NCBI GenBank assembly: GCA_949358305.1
Contig: OX442314.1
Location: 30,055,118 to 30,119,117 of the forward strand
Direction of reading: 5' to 3'
Length of the DNA: 64,000 bases
Source of the DNA: Strigamia acuminata
Taxonomy: Eukaryota > Arthropoda > Chilopoda > Geophilomorpha > Linotaeniidae
Under the pieces are notes generated by a model. It saw only the letters and a program-made list of their open reading frames with translations, had not been told where the DNA came from and searched no databases. This document shows positions 33,536 to 45,000 of the stretch, in pieces. The position numbers and the translations under genes are program-made. The stretch's first letter is position 1, and each line of letters begins with the position of its first letter.

Positions 33536-36500
33536 TTACAACCAAATATCTGAGGTGCAATCCCCACCCGGATATCTCATTTCATGAGCCAACACTGGCC
33601 CATTTGGCTCCGCACCGAAATCCACAATAAATTTTTCGTTAAGTCTCAATCCGCCATCTTTTGTATTAACATCAACCTGCAGCATAACGCTTCCTTTTCT
33701 AAATATAAAACAAAATTTAATCCAAACAAAAACTAAATCACTCATTGCGAATAATTACTTCGTCATATTGGGATAAAATTGTTTATCGTAAGAAGTGTAC
33801 AAAGATGTCGTTACATAAAGGCGCTTTCCATCTAAGCTCAACTGTATCATCTGTGGTCCGCCTTCGACTGGAATACCTTTGACTTTCAATTGCTCAGGCT
33901 GTAAAGTCAAACGATGCAATCAGTATTAATATCAACACAAAACAAGAGCTATCTGTAATGCACGGAAGCATTACATCTTAGACTTCTAAACCCCTTCTAC
34001 ACGTGTATAGAAATACCGTAAATCTTTCCGTCTAAATTGATGTATAAAAAAAAAGTTGTCGGAGAAATACGAAAATTCCGTTGCCCGTTTGGCTCTAGCT
34101 GCTTTCGTTTTGGAGGAGTTGATGCGGACAGACGGACGGACAGACAGACAGAACCGTTTTATTGGACTTTCTAAACATAGAGTTTAGACGTCTAAAAGAG
34201 GGAAAAGATCTTACTTGTTTTTCAGGAGGATGAACAACAACAGGACCGTTAGTACACAGACTGCCACTGATAAAAATCTGTCCCACAAGTTTGGGATTCT
34301 TGGTGTCTTGGATGTCGTATTGACGGATATCACCTTGAAGCCAATTGCTGATGTACAAGTACTTATCATCCAGAGATATTAAAATATCACCTATCAGACC
34401 TGAAACAGCAAACAAACAACGCTGAAAAATCATTACCATTTTTCGAGACCTCATTAAATCAAAATCGTGTCAACAAAAATAAAATTGGTTGTAGCCTATT
34501 ACAGTCGAGCCTCGTTATAACAAATCACAAAGGAGCCGAGAAATAGTAGGTGTTGGGGACAGGGGATTCCTCAGCCAGGAGTGACTAATGCTGTTTCTTG
34601 GGTTTTCTTCTTAACAAGGGTGGCCGGCACCCCCCTTAACCCCCCCCCCTCCCCATGCAAACCTCACTTTAACTGGTTTTTATTAATGTGATGGGGAATT
34701 GGGCACTTATTTAGTTGTGATATGGTCAGTATGCATTAGTCATTCCTGGCTTGTTATAACAAAAAATTCATTATATCATGGTTCGTTTAACAAGGTTCAA
34801 CGTTAAATCCTTATTTTTCTCACTTGGCATTTGACCGAGTAACCAATTTGTTACATTCTTGGCAGGAATTGATATCACCGGTTTGGCATTCCACTTTTCA
34901 TTCTAAAAACAAACAAAATAACTTAGTTGAATGACATTAAATAAACTGGTCAAAATACCTCTTTAAAGAAATGAACAATTGTGGATCCCAAAGCACATCC
35001 TACATAGCCTTCACTTGCATCTGGATTGTGCAGAAAGCGTATCTCTAATGGCATTACACATTGAGACCCTAAGTCGATTGTTTCCAGCAATTTGTGCTCG
35101 CTCCAACTCCACACATTCAAGCTTTGTCCATATAAGCCTTCGGCAACATGCTCTGGATTGAAGCCGCTCCTGAATGCTTTCGGTGCACCCCATTCTGAAC
35201 TTATAAGAACATCGTGTCGTGGTTGATACCAGAAATCGTAACCAAACTTAATGCTTTCTTTCTCCCAGGTTCCTTTGAATTCGAATGTACTGCCATCCAG
35301 CAACACGAAACTTCCTATTAATTTAAGACAAAAAATATAACCGTCAATCACAGTCATTCTTCTTCTTGTGGCCCAACCTGTCCAGATATCCCAGTACTAA
35401 ATTTGTTCCCAGTCCAGCCCTGGGTGCCCATTGCCCGCGCCACAATTGAGATTGAAACAGAATATTCTGCGGTTTTCAGGGCTTCTTTATCGGTATTTAA
35501 CGGTATCAAAAACCGGTATTTTTTAAGAAAATACCAAATGCAGAATACTGTCTTTAGTTCGGTATTGGTACCGGTTTCTTCCGATAGGGGTTCCTGAGAT
35601 AGTGATATTTGTCACGCATATTGAATGGCACTTTTTTATACATAAAAATGCAAAGTTATCGATTTTTTTAACTTAAAAATGTGAATTTGTCAATTTTTAT
35701 ACATTAGAAATTACAAATTAATCGATGTATTTTCCACGTAAAAATGAGAATTTACCACTACGAATGAGATTAGGCCTAAGAAAACAACAATCGTTCTCCC
35801 GACCAATCCCGAGGTGGTGTAACAAACCGCTTTTGACGTCTAATTGGTTCTTACCGCGAAGAAATTCCTGGCGCCATGCATAATTCCCAGGAATTTTTCT
35901 CGTGCTAGCGCCCTAGCAGCTTTACATCATTGGTTACCGTTTACCGTACTCAAGCTGTGATTAAATTTCATTTTCTAACCTTTTGAGTTGCCGTCTTTGT
36001 CTCCCATCGTACTTATCATAACATCACCGTTCGGAAGGCAGTGAGTAGTATGAGGCGCACTGGAATTGCAACCGTGAAGTACTTCAGGTTCAACCACCTG
36101 TATTAAAATTTAAACTTCACCAAATGTTTTTTACTATAAGATTAATTACCAGATTAATTACCTTAAAGATGCAAGGGGCCTTTGGGTTAGTCATCGTATC
36201 GATCACATAAATACGGTCGCTGTTCATGCAAGGCATCACCAAGCGATTGCGGCTTTTTGTGGTATCGCCGAAGCACCCGCTGCAAGCATTCCAACCAGAA
36301 TGATGAAATTCATCTCCTAGATTTGGCATAGGCAAGCGATGGATCACCTGTTAATTAAATTCATTACGTGACGCAAGAAGCTGCATTCAACAAAGTTTTT
36401 TCTGTTGTGATATTGTTCGGTGAGTCACCATCAAATGGTGTACAATATATTTGTATATATTTGAATATACAGGGTGTCCCAAAAGTCTGAACCACCCTAA

Positions 36501-38119
36501 ATATTTCTTAGGAAATTGCATCTAGGCCTCCTTTGATGAGGCGATCGTATAGGAAGTTGGGTGAGAGCAATCTAATAATGTCATCTAATTTGACCTTGAA
36601 GGCCATTTTCAAGGTCATTCACTTGCTAACTTCTAAACCAATCAGGTTAGAGCAAAATTTCCAATCAGAAAGTGGTAGAGCATGGCATAATTAGTCTAAA
36701 AACATGATTTACTAAAAATATTTTCCTACAAAATGTTTGGAAAAACCTATTAAAATTGTCTCTACAGCTGCATGATGAAATTAAGTAAACATAGTAAATA
36801 AGCTTTACCAAAATTTCAACAAATTTATCAAAATAATCTGCAAACATTAGATTTTCTTTAATCAATTATACACCCTCGCAACGTAAAGTTTTCTCTTTGC
36901 ATCGATTCATTTTTTTTCTATCTTCTGGAAGCAATTCACGAAAGCTTGACTGTCATTTTCTTTCAATATCAAATCGATATCATTTTGACCATAAAAGGCA
37001 TGGCACTGCATAGATGTCATTTATAATTTACAGCATTTAACACGATCTCCTACAAACAGCCTTTCGTCCTTTCGATCCTTTCAATCTTTATTTTTTTTTA
37101 CAATTTTAGATTTAAAAAAAAAAGAAAATTAAAAAGAAATTATTTTTCGGTCAGGTAATGATTTTTTAAGCACAAACATATTGGAAAATATATTTTTAAA
37201 CCGTCTGGGTAGGTCCGACGGCCAAAAAACTGTTATCTTATAATCTACAGCAGAGGTTCTCAAACTCTGTAGCATTGCGATCCATTTATAGCATTGCGAC
37301 CTACGATAATTCAGTTTTTGTAGATTTTGTGAATTTTTTGATGGTTTTTGTAGATTTTGACAGATTTTTGGACTTTTTTTTGTAGATTTTGACAGATTTT
37401 TGGACTTTTTTTTGTAGATTTTGACAGATTTTTGGATGGTTTTTGTAGCTTTTGCGAGCCTGCGGTGTATTGCAACCATACAGTAGGGCCGTTCCTAAGA
37501 AGTATCTATGGTGAGGCGAGCAGCATTATTAATGCCCCCCCCCCCCCCCCCCCGCATAAACAAAAAAAAACAAAAAAAAAAAACAAAGAAAAAACCAATA
37601 TTTGCGAAATAATAATAAAAAAAAAAAATCTGGGCGAAATTGCCACCTCTTTGCCTCATAGGTCGGCACGGCCTAGAACCAATTCCAGGCATTAAGTTGG
37701 AATTGAAATTCGCAAAAATTTTGCGCGACAAAGTGATTGAACAAATTGAACGCCCCACCAAAAACAAGCTCGCGCCCACCAGTGAGGCGAGCCCCACAGT
37801 TTGATCTAAAGTATCTTTGTTCTGCAAATTTGTTTTTTGTCTTTCGTTAATACCTGTGAATAAGTGTCTGAGTCAGGATCCACATCCACAGTTGCTAAAT
37901 AGTCTGGAAAAGACTTCTCCTCTCCAGGATTAATGCAAGGCACATAAATTATTTTCTCAACAGGGCCCTTCATCGCGGCAATAGGTGATGCATATCCTGG
38001 TCCACGGTTAGCTCCATGGCAACACACATTAGCAGCTGAAAACAATATTCTTAGAAATTAATAAATTCGAAACTAGTTCCTTAAATCCAAAATTAAATCA
38101 TCATGTTGTGCTTACCCAT
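33536..38119 (-). CDS. SELENBP1: Selenium-binding protein 1 / methanethiol oxidase, copy 3
   Basis: Nine exons: 38116-38119, 37854-38035, 36162-36347, 35980-36097, 34959-35314, 34824-34902, 34215-34399, 33759-33898 and 33536-33698, identical in length to the other copies, 470 residues, no stop. Exon 2 starts [15 protein letters not shown]; Ser precedes GWNACSGC as in the family norm; FGYDFWYQP is intact. Introns 2, 4, 6 and 7 each carry extra insertions compared with copies 1 and 2. As the copy with the most family-typical residues next to the promoter region at 38120-38475, it may be the parental gene, but that is inference. Confidence 0.93.
33951..34195. mobile_element. About 240-bp insertion in SELENBP1 copy 3 intron 7
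   Basis: Intron 7 of copies 1 and 2 passes directly where copy 3 has this extra segment. AAGAG-like sequence flanks both sides. It contains a GACGGACAGACAGACAG microsatellite. The family is not recognised. Confidence 0.5.
34503..34803. mobile_element. pogo-like MITE split by a second element (copy 3 intron 6)
   Basis: The left end CAGTCGAGCCTCGTTATAAC and a right part ending near AAGGTTCAACG match the MITE at 17259-17447. It is split by an insert at about 34546-34752 that has its own inverted ends (CAGCCAGGAGTGACTAATGC and mirror). This orders the events: MITE first, duplication, then the nested insert in copy 3 only. Confidence 0.6.
36468..36880. mobile_element. mariner-like MITE end family in SELENBP1 copy 3 intron 2
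   Basis: Starts with TACAGGGTGTCCCAAAAGTCTG, a typical Tc1/mariner-type end. The first 210 bases match 54985-55215. It sits at the position where copies 1 and 2 carry unrelated foldback elements. Confidence 0.6.
37315..37455. repeat. 31- to 33-bp minisatellite, copy 3 version
   Basis: Four or so units of the TTTTTGTAGATTTTGACAGA family seen at 28553-28975. The poly-C and A-rich tract at 37530-37630 follows. Confidence 0.75.
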
Positions 38120-38475
38120 CTTGGGAACGCGATTCTATCGAGTATTAAGCACTGAAATGACAAAGTTGAAATCAAGGTTGAATGTCGTTCAACCTTGAAC
38201 CACACACCGGCAGAGCACGAGTCAACGTCACGTGGTTTGAGCTACGGAGGCCGAAATTAACATCCACTTTTTGTCTTTTCACAACATAATCTTGTTTAAC
38301 TTTATTCTTTTAAAGATTTCACAAACCAAGATACATTTAATCCACTTTTAATACCCCTTTTTCTTTGCTTTTTGTATCAAGTTATCTCGTTTCACCGCAA
38401 AATTTAAAAAATATAAAAATATTCCCAAAAATCATTGAAATTTAGTTGTACAGAAAAAAAAACCAAAAGAATTGT
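38120..38475. promoter_or_regulatory. Upstream region of SELENBP1 copy 3 and 3' flank of HIG1-like gene
   Basis: It holds the putative promoter of copy 3 just right of 38119, sharing the TTCTATCGAGT motif with the other copies, and then the 3' untranslated region of the HIG1-like gene. No further gene seen. Confidence 0.4.
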
Positions 38476-39032
38476 TCACTGGTCGACTTTTTCTTTCATT
38501 GAAGCAGCCTTATCTTTATGCTTTTTCTTCGTCACGACAACCGGAGGAGCTCGCATGCTGCACGCCGTGTAACCCACAATAGCAGTGAACCCACTAAACA
38601 GCGCCGAAAACACGGCAAGTTGGCCGAACTGCGTCTTGGCCGCCTCCTTTAACTTCGCCACCTCTTCCTTTTTCATCGCTATCATCTTCCTTCTGTAGTG
38701 ATATGACGTATACATAAGCACCAAACTTGTCAGTGCAGTTACCACTATGCCTGTACGAGGAAAAAGCGTTTAATACGCGCGCCATTTGCAAATTTGCTTT
38801 GCGCGGATTTTTTACCTAGCGGTACCAACGGCTCTTCCTTAACTTCGTGGGCAAGCCGCTTGCGCGCGCCTTTGCCTTGTAAGCCATGCTGCTGTCCGGG
38901 TGTCTGTCCGGGTGTCTTTGCGGTTGTCTTTGCGGGTGCGGCCGCCTGTTCGGGCCCCTGTTCGGGCGCCTTACCGGGCGCTTCTTCCTTTGCCGGTGGT
39001 GGTGGTTGGTCGTGGTCATTCGCGCGGACCAT
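38476..39032 (-). CDS. Divergent HIG1-domain membrane protein
   Basis: Two exons, 38816-39032 and 38476-38750, join to 492 nt and 163 residues. The N-terminal 50 residues are rich in Pro, Gln, Ala and Lys, probably disordered or a targeting extension. From about residue 68 the sequence EEPLVPLGIVVTAL is followed by a second hydrophobic stretch (LAVFSALFSGFTAIVGYTA), the two-helix layout of HIG_1_N proteins (E-x-P-x-VPxG start, positively charged loop, second helix). The C-terminus is lysine-rich. The splice phase (G|GC after CTA) is the same point in the P-x-G motif as in the neighbouring HIGD1 gene, supporting common descent. HIG1 proteins sit in the inner mitochondrial membrane and associate with respiratory complexes III/IV. 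The match is weak, so a lineage-specific role is possible. Confidence 0.6.
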
Positions 39033-40174
39033 CAGAATTACCTGGACAAGTCCCAACTGTAATGTGAGGTTGAATTTGTGGGCGATTTTTGAGTTTTGGT
39101 CGGGTTGTTTAGTTTCGTTTACCTTAAACGTGAAATAAATTGATCATTGGATTAAACGCACAATTTTTGTTAACTGGATTACGATCCAGAAAATTTGGAT
39201 TCCTCCCGCCCTGGTTCATAAATCTATTCCATTTGGGTGACACAATGACAAGGGTTATTGCATTATTTAAGCGAATAACAATAACAATGGATGTTCAATT
39301 ATTGTTTGGACCTAAACCTAAATGTGTATTTTTAGTCGTATAACACACTGAGATGTGCACTTATATTTTCACGTGCATAAAGCAGAAAATGTGCATTTTT
39401 TTTCTGCAAAAAAAAACAAACTAATTTGCATTTTTTACTAAAAAAAAAACTAAATATCTCTTTTTATACTTCAAAAATTCTAAATATGCATTTTTAGACA
39501 CGAAAATTCCTAAATATGCATTTTTAGACTTCAAAAAACCTAAATATGCATTTTTAGACACAAAAATACCTAAATGTAAATTTTTTAGACAATAAAACAC
39601 CTAAATATGCATTTTTAGACAAAAAAAACCACCTAAATATGCATTTTCAGACACAAAAATACCTAAATGTAAATTTTTTTAGACAATAAAAACACCTAAA
39701 TATGCATTTTTAGACACAAAAATACCTGAATGTAAATTTTTTAGACAAAAAAAAACATAAATATGTATTTTTAGACAGAAAAATACCGAAATGTAAATTT
39801 TTTAGACAAAAAAACACCTAAATATGCATTTTTAGACAACAAAAAAACCTAAATATGCATTTTTAGACATATTTTAGGTATCTTAATATGCATTTTTCAA
39901 CTTCAAAAATTAAAAACCGAATCAGAAAAATTATTTTTTCCACTAAAACAAAAAAAAAAACAATCATTTTTAACATTTTCTTTTATTTCTCTCAAAATTT
40001 GCGAAAAAAACAATAAAATATTCTCTACTGTACACCAACGAACTTGTTTTAAATTTTTCTTCAAACATTCTACCGCTCTAAAACAGTTGTTACGACATCA
40101 GACATAAATAATTGGTATAATATACAACTATAGTCAACAATTCGCGCTTGTGAGAAAGAACAAATGGATGTTGC
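39033..40174. repeat. Spacer with about 30-bp degenerate repeat
   Basis: Between the two HIG1-type genes. At 39400-39890 a degenerate unit of about 30 bp (CCTAAATATGCATTTTTAGACA core) is repeated some 14 times, alternating with a TAAATGTAAATTTTTTAGACA variant. No gene seen. Confidence 0.7.
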
Positions 40175-41105
40175 TTATTTTTTCTTTGGGCTCTCGTGAT
40201 TAGCCGTGATGGGGTCTTCTCTGGGATGGGGCTTGGGATGATACACGGGTCCGACGGGCGTGTGGTTTTCGTGTTGTGGCGGATACAGGAAGTCCCGAGC
40301 GAGCGAATATGCGATTCCGAGCGTCAATGCCGAGACGACGGCGCCTTGCGCGGCGAGGCGAAGGTGGATCAGAAAAATGGAAGTTGACATCTCGCCTCGC
40401 GATCGGTATTTGTAAGCGCCATATACGCAACCGAGGACGGCTCCCGTAAGGCCTGAAAAATGGAGATTATGATTAGAAATGATAACTTGTGGTCAATTTT
40501 TTAGGAATTCTAAATAAAAATTTAAATTATTTAGAATTTTCCACAATTTTTCACGATTTTACAGGTAAAAAATTTAATTTTCTACGATTTTTCAGGTAAA
40601 ACATTAAATTTTTCACGATTTTTCAGTAAAAAAATTTAATTTTTCCCAAATTTTTTGGTTAAAATTTGAATTTTTTACAATTTCTCAAGTAAAAAATCAA
40701 ATTTTTCACAAATTTTCAGGTAAAAAATTGAATTTTTCACGATTTTTCGGCTAAAATTTTTAATTTTTTCAAAGATTTGTAATGTAAAAATCAAAATTTC
40801 TAAATGAAATTGAATATTCCAGCAATTTTTTTCAGCAAAAATCGAATATTTTTAAATAATAAATCAATCAAAAAATTAATAATCCAGCCCAACAACCAGA
40901 AACAAAAAAAACAAAAAAAAAACATTAACAAACTTCGTAGAAAAAAAAATAAAATTTTCCACTAACACCGACGAACCCAATTCTGATTTAACAACCTACC
41001 AATCGGCATAAATGGAAATTCCTTGGATTTCCTGGCCAATCTCCCGGTTGGCGACTCCTCTTCAGCACCGAACGATTCCTCAGTCCCTTTATCTGAATTC
41101 GACAT
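40175..41105 (-). CDS. HIGD1A: HIG1 domain family member 1 (respiratory complex factor)
   Basis: Two exons, 41000-41105 and 40175-40452, 384 nt, 127 residues. Exon 1 ends in KEFPFMPIG and exon 2 continues through YGAYKYRSRGEMSTS, IHLRLAAQGAVV and LTLGIAYSLARDFLYP, a full HIG_1_N domain with two transmembrane helices and the conserved RG loop. A 30-residue hydrophilic His/Pro-rich tail follows, longer than in the human 93-residue protein. HIGD1 proteins bind cytochrome c oxidase and supercomplexes in the inner mitochondrial membrane and respond to hypoxia. The intron (40453-40999) holds degenerate 40-bp TTTTTCACGATTTTTCAG-type repeats. It is divergently paired with the STK11IP gene. Confidence 0.92.
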
Positions 41106-42024
41106 TTTTCACTAAAAAACAAAAAAAAAAAAAGAATTAAAATCTATAATACCCAAAACCCAAAAACCCCAAAAACCACATCAACCCTAACCCTACTTAA
41201 CCCACACCCGGAAGTCCCACCTGCGCATGCGCTACTCCATATACAACGGTTAACCAAAAAAGTCAATTCGTATCCATGCCCAAACCACACAACATACCAA
41301 ACAAACGACAAACACTTTCACTTTGCACACCCAACCGACTTCCAACCTAACAAATACACAAATAGGCTTATCTATCGGCTTATGTAATACTAGCCATGCA
41401 TAATGCAATTAACTCTTTTTCTTACATCAAAACATAAATCTTTATAAATATTTTAGAAAAAAAAATACTTACCGAATATTAAACTTAAAATTTCTATGCG
41501 AAAAGACGTTAAAGCGCGGCAAGTGAGCTCGGGACCGAAGGACTTGTGAATGACAGACGCCTCACGGACCCTACTTCCTTTAAGCCAAGCGAGTCGGACG
41601 ATTTCAAGAAATACCCGGAAGTTGATTGTGGTTCTGAGAACTTTGGAGGAGGAAAACCCGTTTTTAGTGACGGTTGTTTTGTTGGACCAATGGGGTGAGT
41701 TTATCGTCGGCCATTGCGATTACGTAATTAAGTTTGATTACTGGCTGCGCTGCTCCCCGTCACGTGTTTCCACTTTATAAACATGGAACTGTGATATTTA
41801 CGGTGGAATAATTGCGTTGCTTATTTGTTTTGTGTTGCGAAGAATTGTTCGTCATACGGGTAAGCGATCGGTGGGTGTGGGGATGTAGATTTCTGAGAAA
41901 TTGGCGAGGTTTTAGTGGGAAAATCGTTCAGTTTTTACCGTCGTCGTGCGGAAATGATGATGAATAATAAAATGTTGTAAAGTTGATTAGTTTGAATTAA
42001 TTGTTTTTGGTTTTTAGGTTCTTG
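41106..42024. promoter_or_regulatory. Bidirectional promoter between HIGD1 and STK11IP
   Basis: The two genes are head to head with about 900 bases between their start codons. GC content rises here and CpG sites cluster. A plus-strand 5' UTR intron seems to run from GTAAGCGATC near 41860 to the AG at 42016-42017, just ahead of the STK11IP start codon. Confidence 0.55.
41208..41232. promoter_or_regulatory. ETS (CCGGAAGT) and NRF-1 (TGCGCATGCGC) sites
   Basis: CCGGAAGT at 41208-41215 is a consensus ETS/GABP (NRF-2) site and TGCGCATGCGC at 41222-41232 is a consensus NRF-1 (insect erect wing) palindrome. They lie 100-130 bases upstream of the HIGD1 start. Both factors are known to drive nuclear genes for mitochondrial respiration, which fits HIGD1. 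A second CCGGAAGT is at about 41607. Confidence 0.6.
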
Positions 42025-45000
42025 ATGAATGAAATGAAGATGGATTTTGACATATCTGAAAGCCAGGGCAAAGCAATCTCACTATTAGTGCGTCTGTTGA
42101 AGAATAACGGTGAAATTTCAAAAAAATATCGAAAAAATTCGAAAAAGCAAGAAAAAACTCGAAATAAATTCGAAAAAATTCGAAAAATCAAGAAAAAACT
42201 CGAAAAATATTCGAAAAACACGAAAAAAAATTTAAAAAACTAGAATAAAATCGAATAAAATCGAAAAAACTTGAAAAAACTTGAAAAATTTCGAAAAAAA
42301 CAAAAAAAATTTAATGTAAAAAACTCAAATTTTAATTTTTTACAATTTTTTAAATTCTAGGCGACAAAATTTTGTCCGGTTCCACCAAGCTATCATTGAC
42401 CACATCTGTCCTGCACGTAATCAACGAAGGTTTTTCGTACATCGTCGATGAAAATTCGGACAAATCATTTCACGTTCAGACCATTTCCGTTATGGAAAAC
42501 GCGGTCTACGAGAATTTGATTTATTTATACGATTTCATCCAAAAAACGATCTGCCTAAAGGTTTGAAACAAGTCTAAAACAAAGCTCCGAACACCTCAAT
42601 AACGAATTAACTCCATTTATAGATCACCCACGGTATAACGACGCTCCAAAATGTCATCAACTTGACAAATTTCAAACATTTGCAAGTTCTAGAGCTAAAA
42701 AAAGTACCAAGTCACATGATAATCGGCCTAAAACACCTCCGATATCGACTAACAACCTTCTTTTGTAGCAGATGTTTAAATAAATTACAAGTAACATTAT
42801 CAAAACCATTTTAATCGCAAAAAAACCATTAAAAATTGGCCTTTTTAGGACATTTTTGAAGTTTGCGGTGCAGACCGATCCGATGCCCAACCTTGGCCGA
42901 TGCTTAGAGTCGTAATACTTAGTTATAACAACCTAGAACTCCTCGATAAGTCTTTAGTACGTAAAAAAAATGCATTTATCGTGAAATAAATGACAATTTC
43001 CGAATTTATTTCAAGATGCTGCTACCAAATCTCGAAGTATTTGATCTGAGTCATAACAGTATACGTAATACAACGTATATTGAGGTAAAATACGTCTAAA
43101 ACTATCACAATAATTGTAAAATATTATTTTTTAAAGTTGATTTTATTTGATCATTTCAGTGCCTTAGTAAAATAAGATGGCTGAATCTGAGTTTCAACCA
43201 TCTGCACGCACTTCCGGTTTTTAGCGGTCAAACTATTCCGCATCTCAAAGTTCTGAATTTAAGAAACAACAACTTAGAGGACTTGGAAGGTATATTTTAA
43301 ATATTAATTTAGGTAATTAGGTGTAAAATACAACCGATAAGTATCGCGATAAGGATTTGTGTACCTTTTTATGTATGTTGTAACCCATTTTCGGTGCAAA
43401 TGTTGGATTAAACTGATAAAATCGTGACTTAATGCAATGTTTTTCCAATTATTTACAGATTTACGTCAGCTAGAGCACCTAGAAGAACTCGATTTAGGAT
43501 ACAACTGTCTGATTCAACACGAACAACTCGCGCCGTTGAACTTCTTAAAACATCTAAAAATAGTAAAAAATTAAAAAAAATCAAAATTTCTCAATAAAAA
43601 CGTATTTTAATGATGATAATCGTTTATTTTTAGCTATGTTTGGATGGAAACCCATTGTATTTTCACATTAATCATCGAAAATTGACGTCACAGTTTCTCA
43701 ATCCGAATGTTAGAGACCCCAAAGTGCGTTTTTTATTCGTTTATTTCATTTTTTGGTGATGTTTTATTGGTTTTTTTATATTTTTTATTTGTAGTTTATG
43801 TTGGATGGTAAATTCCTGACTCAGAAAGAAATTCTGGTGAGTATTAGCGATAATATGAAACGGGTCAAAAGTTTATCTCGTGTGCGATAATGGCGTCGTG
43901 TTTAATCAGATAAACGGAGATTTGTGTCAGGCACAAACTTTCACAAATTGCAAAGTGTTGACTCTGTTGAGAGTATCATAGCGAGATTTTTTTAGATGTT
44001 TTAGTGATGGATACGTGGGCTAATTTAGCTTATACGCAATCTTTTGTTTCTGTACAGCACGGGAAACGGTTTGAAGCACCGGTTGCTTTTCGGTCGCCAC
44101 CCGGTAGCAGTTTTGAGAACTCGTTTAATTCGTTTTCTCAAGATTCGAATGAGACGAACCTTGAGAACTCGATTATATCGATTAATTCTACTACGAGTAA
44201 AAGGAAGGAAAAACCATTGATTAGGGAAGTTAATATCGAGGATGAAACGTTTACGGAGGAAATTTCGGTACCAGAACCAAGTAAGTGATGAAACGAATTT
44301 TAAAAAATTCGTAAACAATTCAAAAATTAATTTTAAAAAAAATCAAAATAAATTCAAAAGAAATCCAAAAAATTCAAAATGAATTCAAATAATTCAAAAT
44401 AAATCCAAAAAATTCAAAATAAATTCAAATAATTCAAAAGAAATCCAAAAAATTCAAAAGAAATTCAAATAATTCAAAAGAAATCCAAATAAACTCACAA
44501 AAATGCATAAAAAATTTAAAGAAACTCACAAAAATGCATAAAAAATTTAAAGAAACTCACAAAAATGCATAAAAAATTTATAGAAACTCGCAAAAATGCA
44601 TAAAAAATACAAAGAAACTAATTTGATTAAACGTTTTCCTCTCCAGACGTTAATTTGGAGCATTTAAAAATCAAAACCAAGGTCGAAAATCTCCGTAAAG
44701 AACGTGGAAATAATTGGCTCGTCGGTAGTTTGCGATCAGAGGATGAATTCCCCGCCCAGAGAATGTTTATTGACAATTCCAACAAAGAAAAAGACGACTT
44801 AAGTTGTAACGGTGCGAGTAGTGATAACGAATACGGCCAAACAGGAGATTCGGGACATCGAAATGTCGAAATTTGTGCGCAGGTTCATCAGGAATTGGAA
44901 TCTGATAGCGATCAGGAAGAGATAGCGAAGGAAAACGATTATTTCATAGAGAATTGCTACTCGGATAACGACGATGACTGTGACACACGTAATGTCGAGA

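Noticed and set aside
16407-38119. Selenoprotein status of SELENBP1
   Set aside because: The family binds selenium but does not contain selenocysteine; no in-frame TGA is needed in any of the three models.
38794-39138. Cysteine/serine-rich plus-strand frame
   Set aside because: Antisense shadow of exon 1 of the HIG1-like gene.
40196-40430. Alternative frames across the HIGD1 exon 2
   Set aside because: Overlap the recognised HIG1 coding frame and match nothing.
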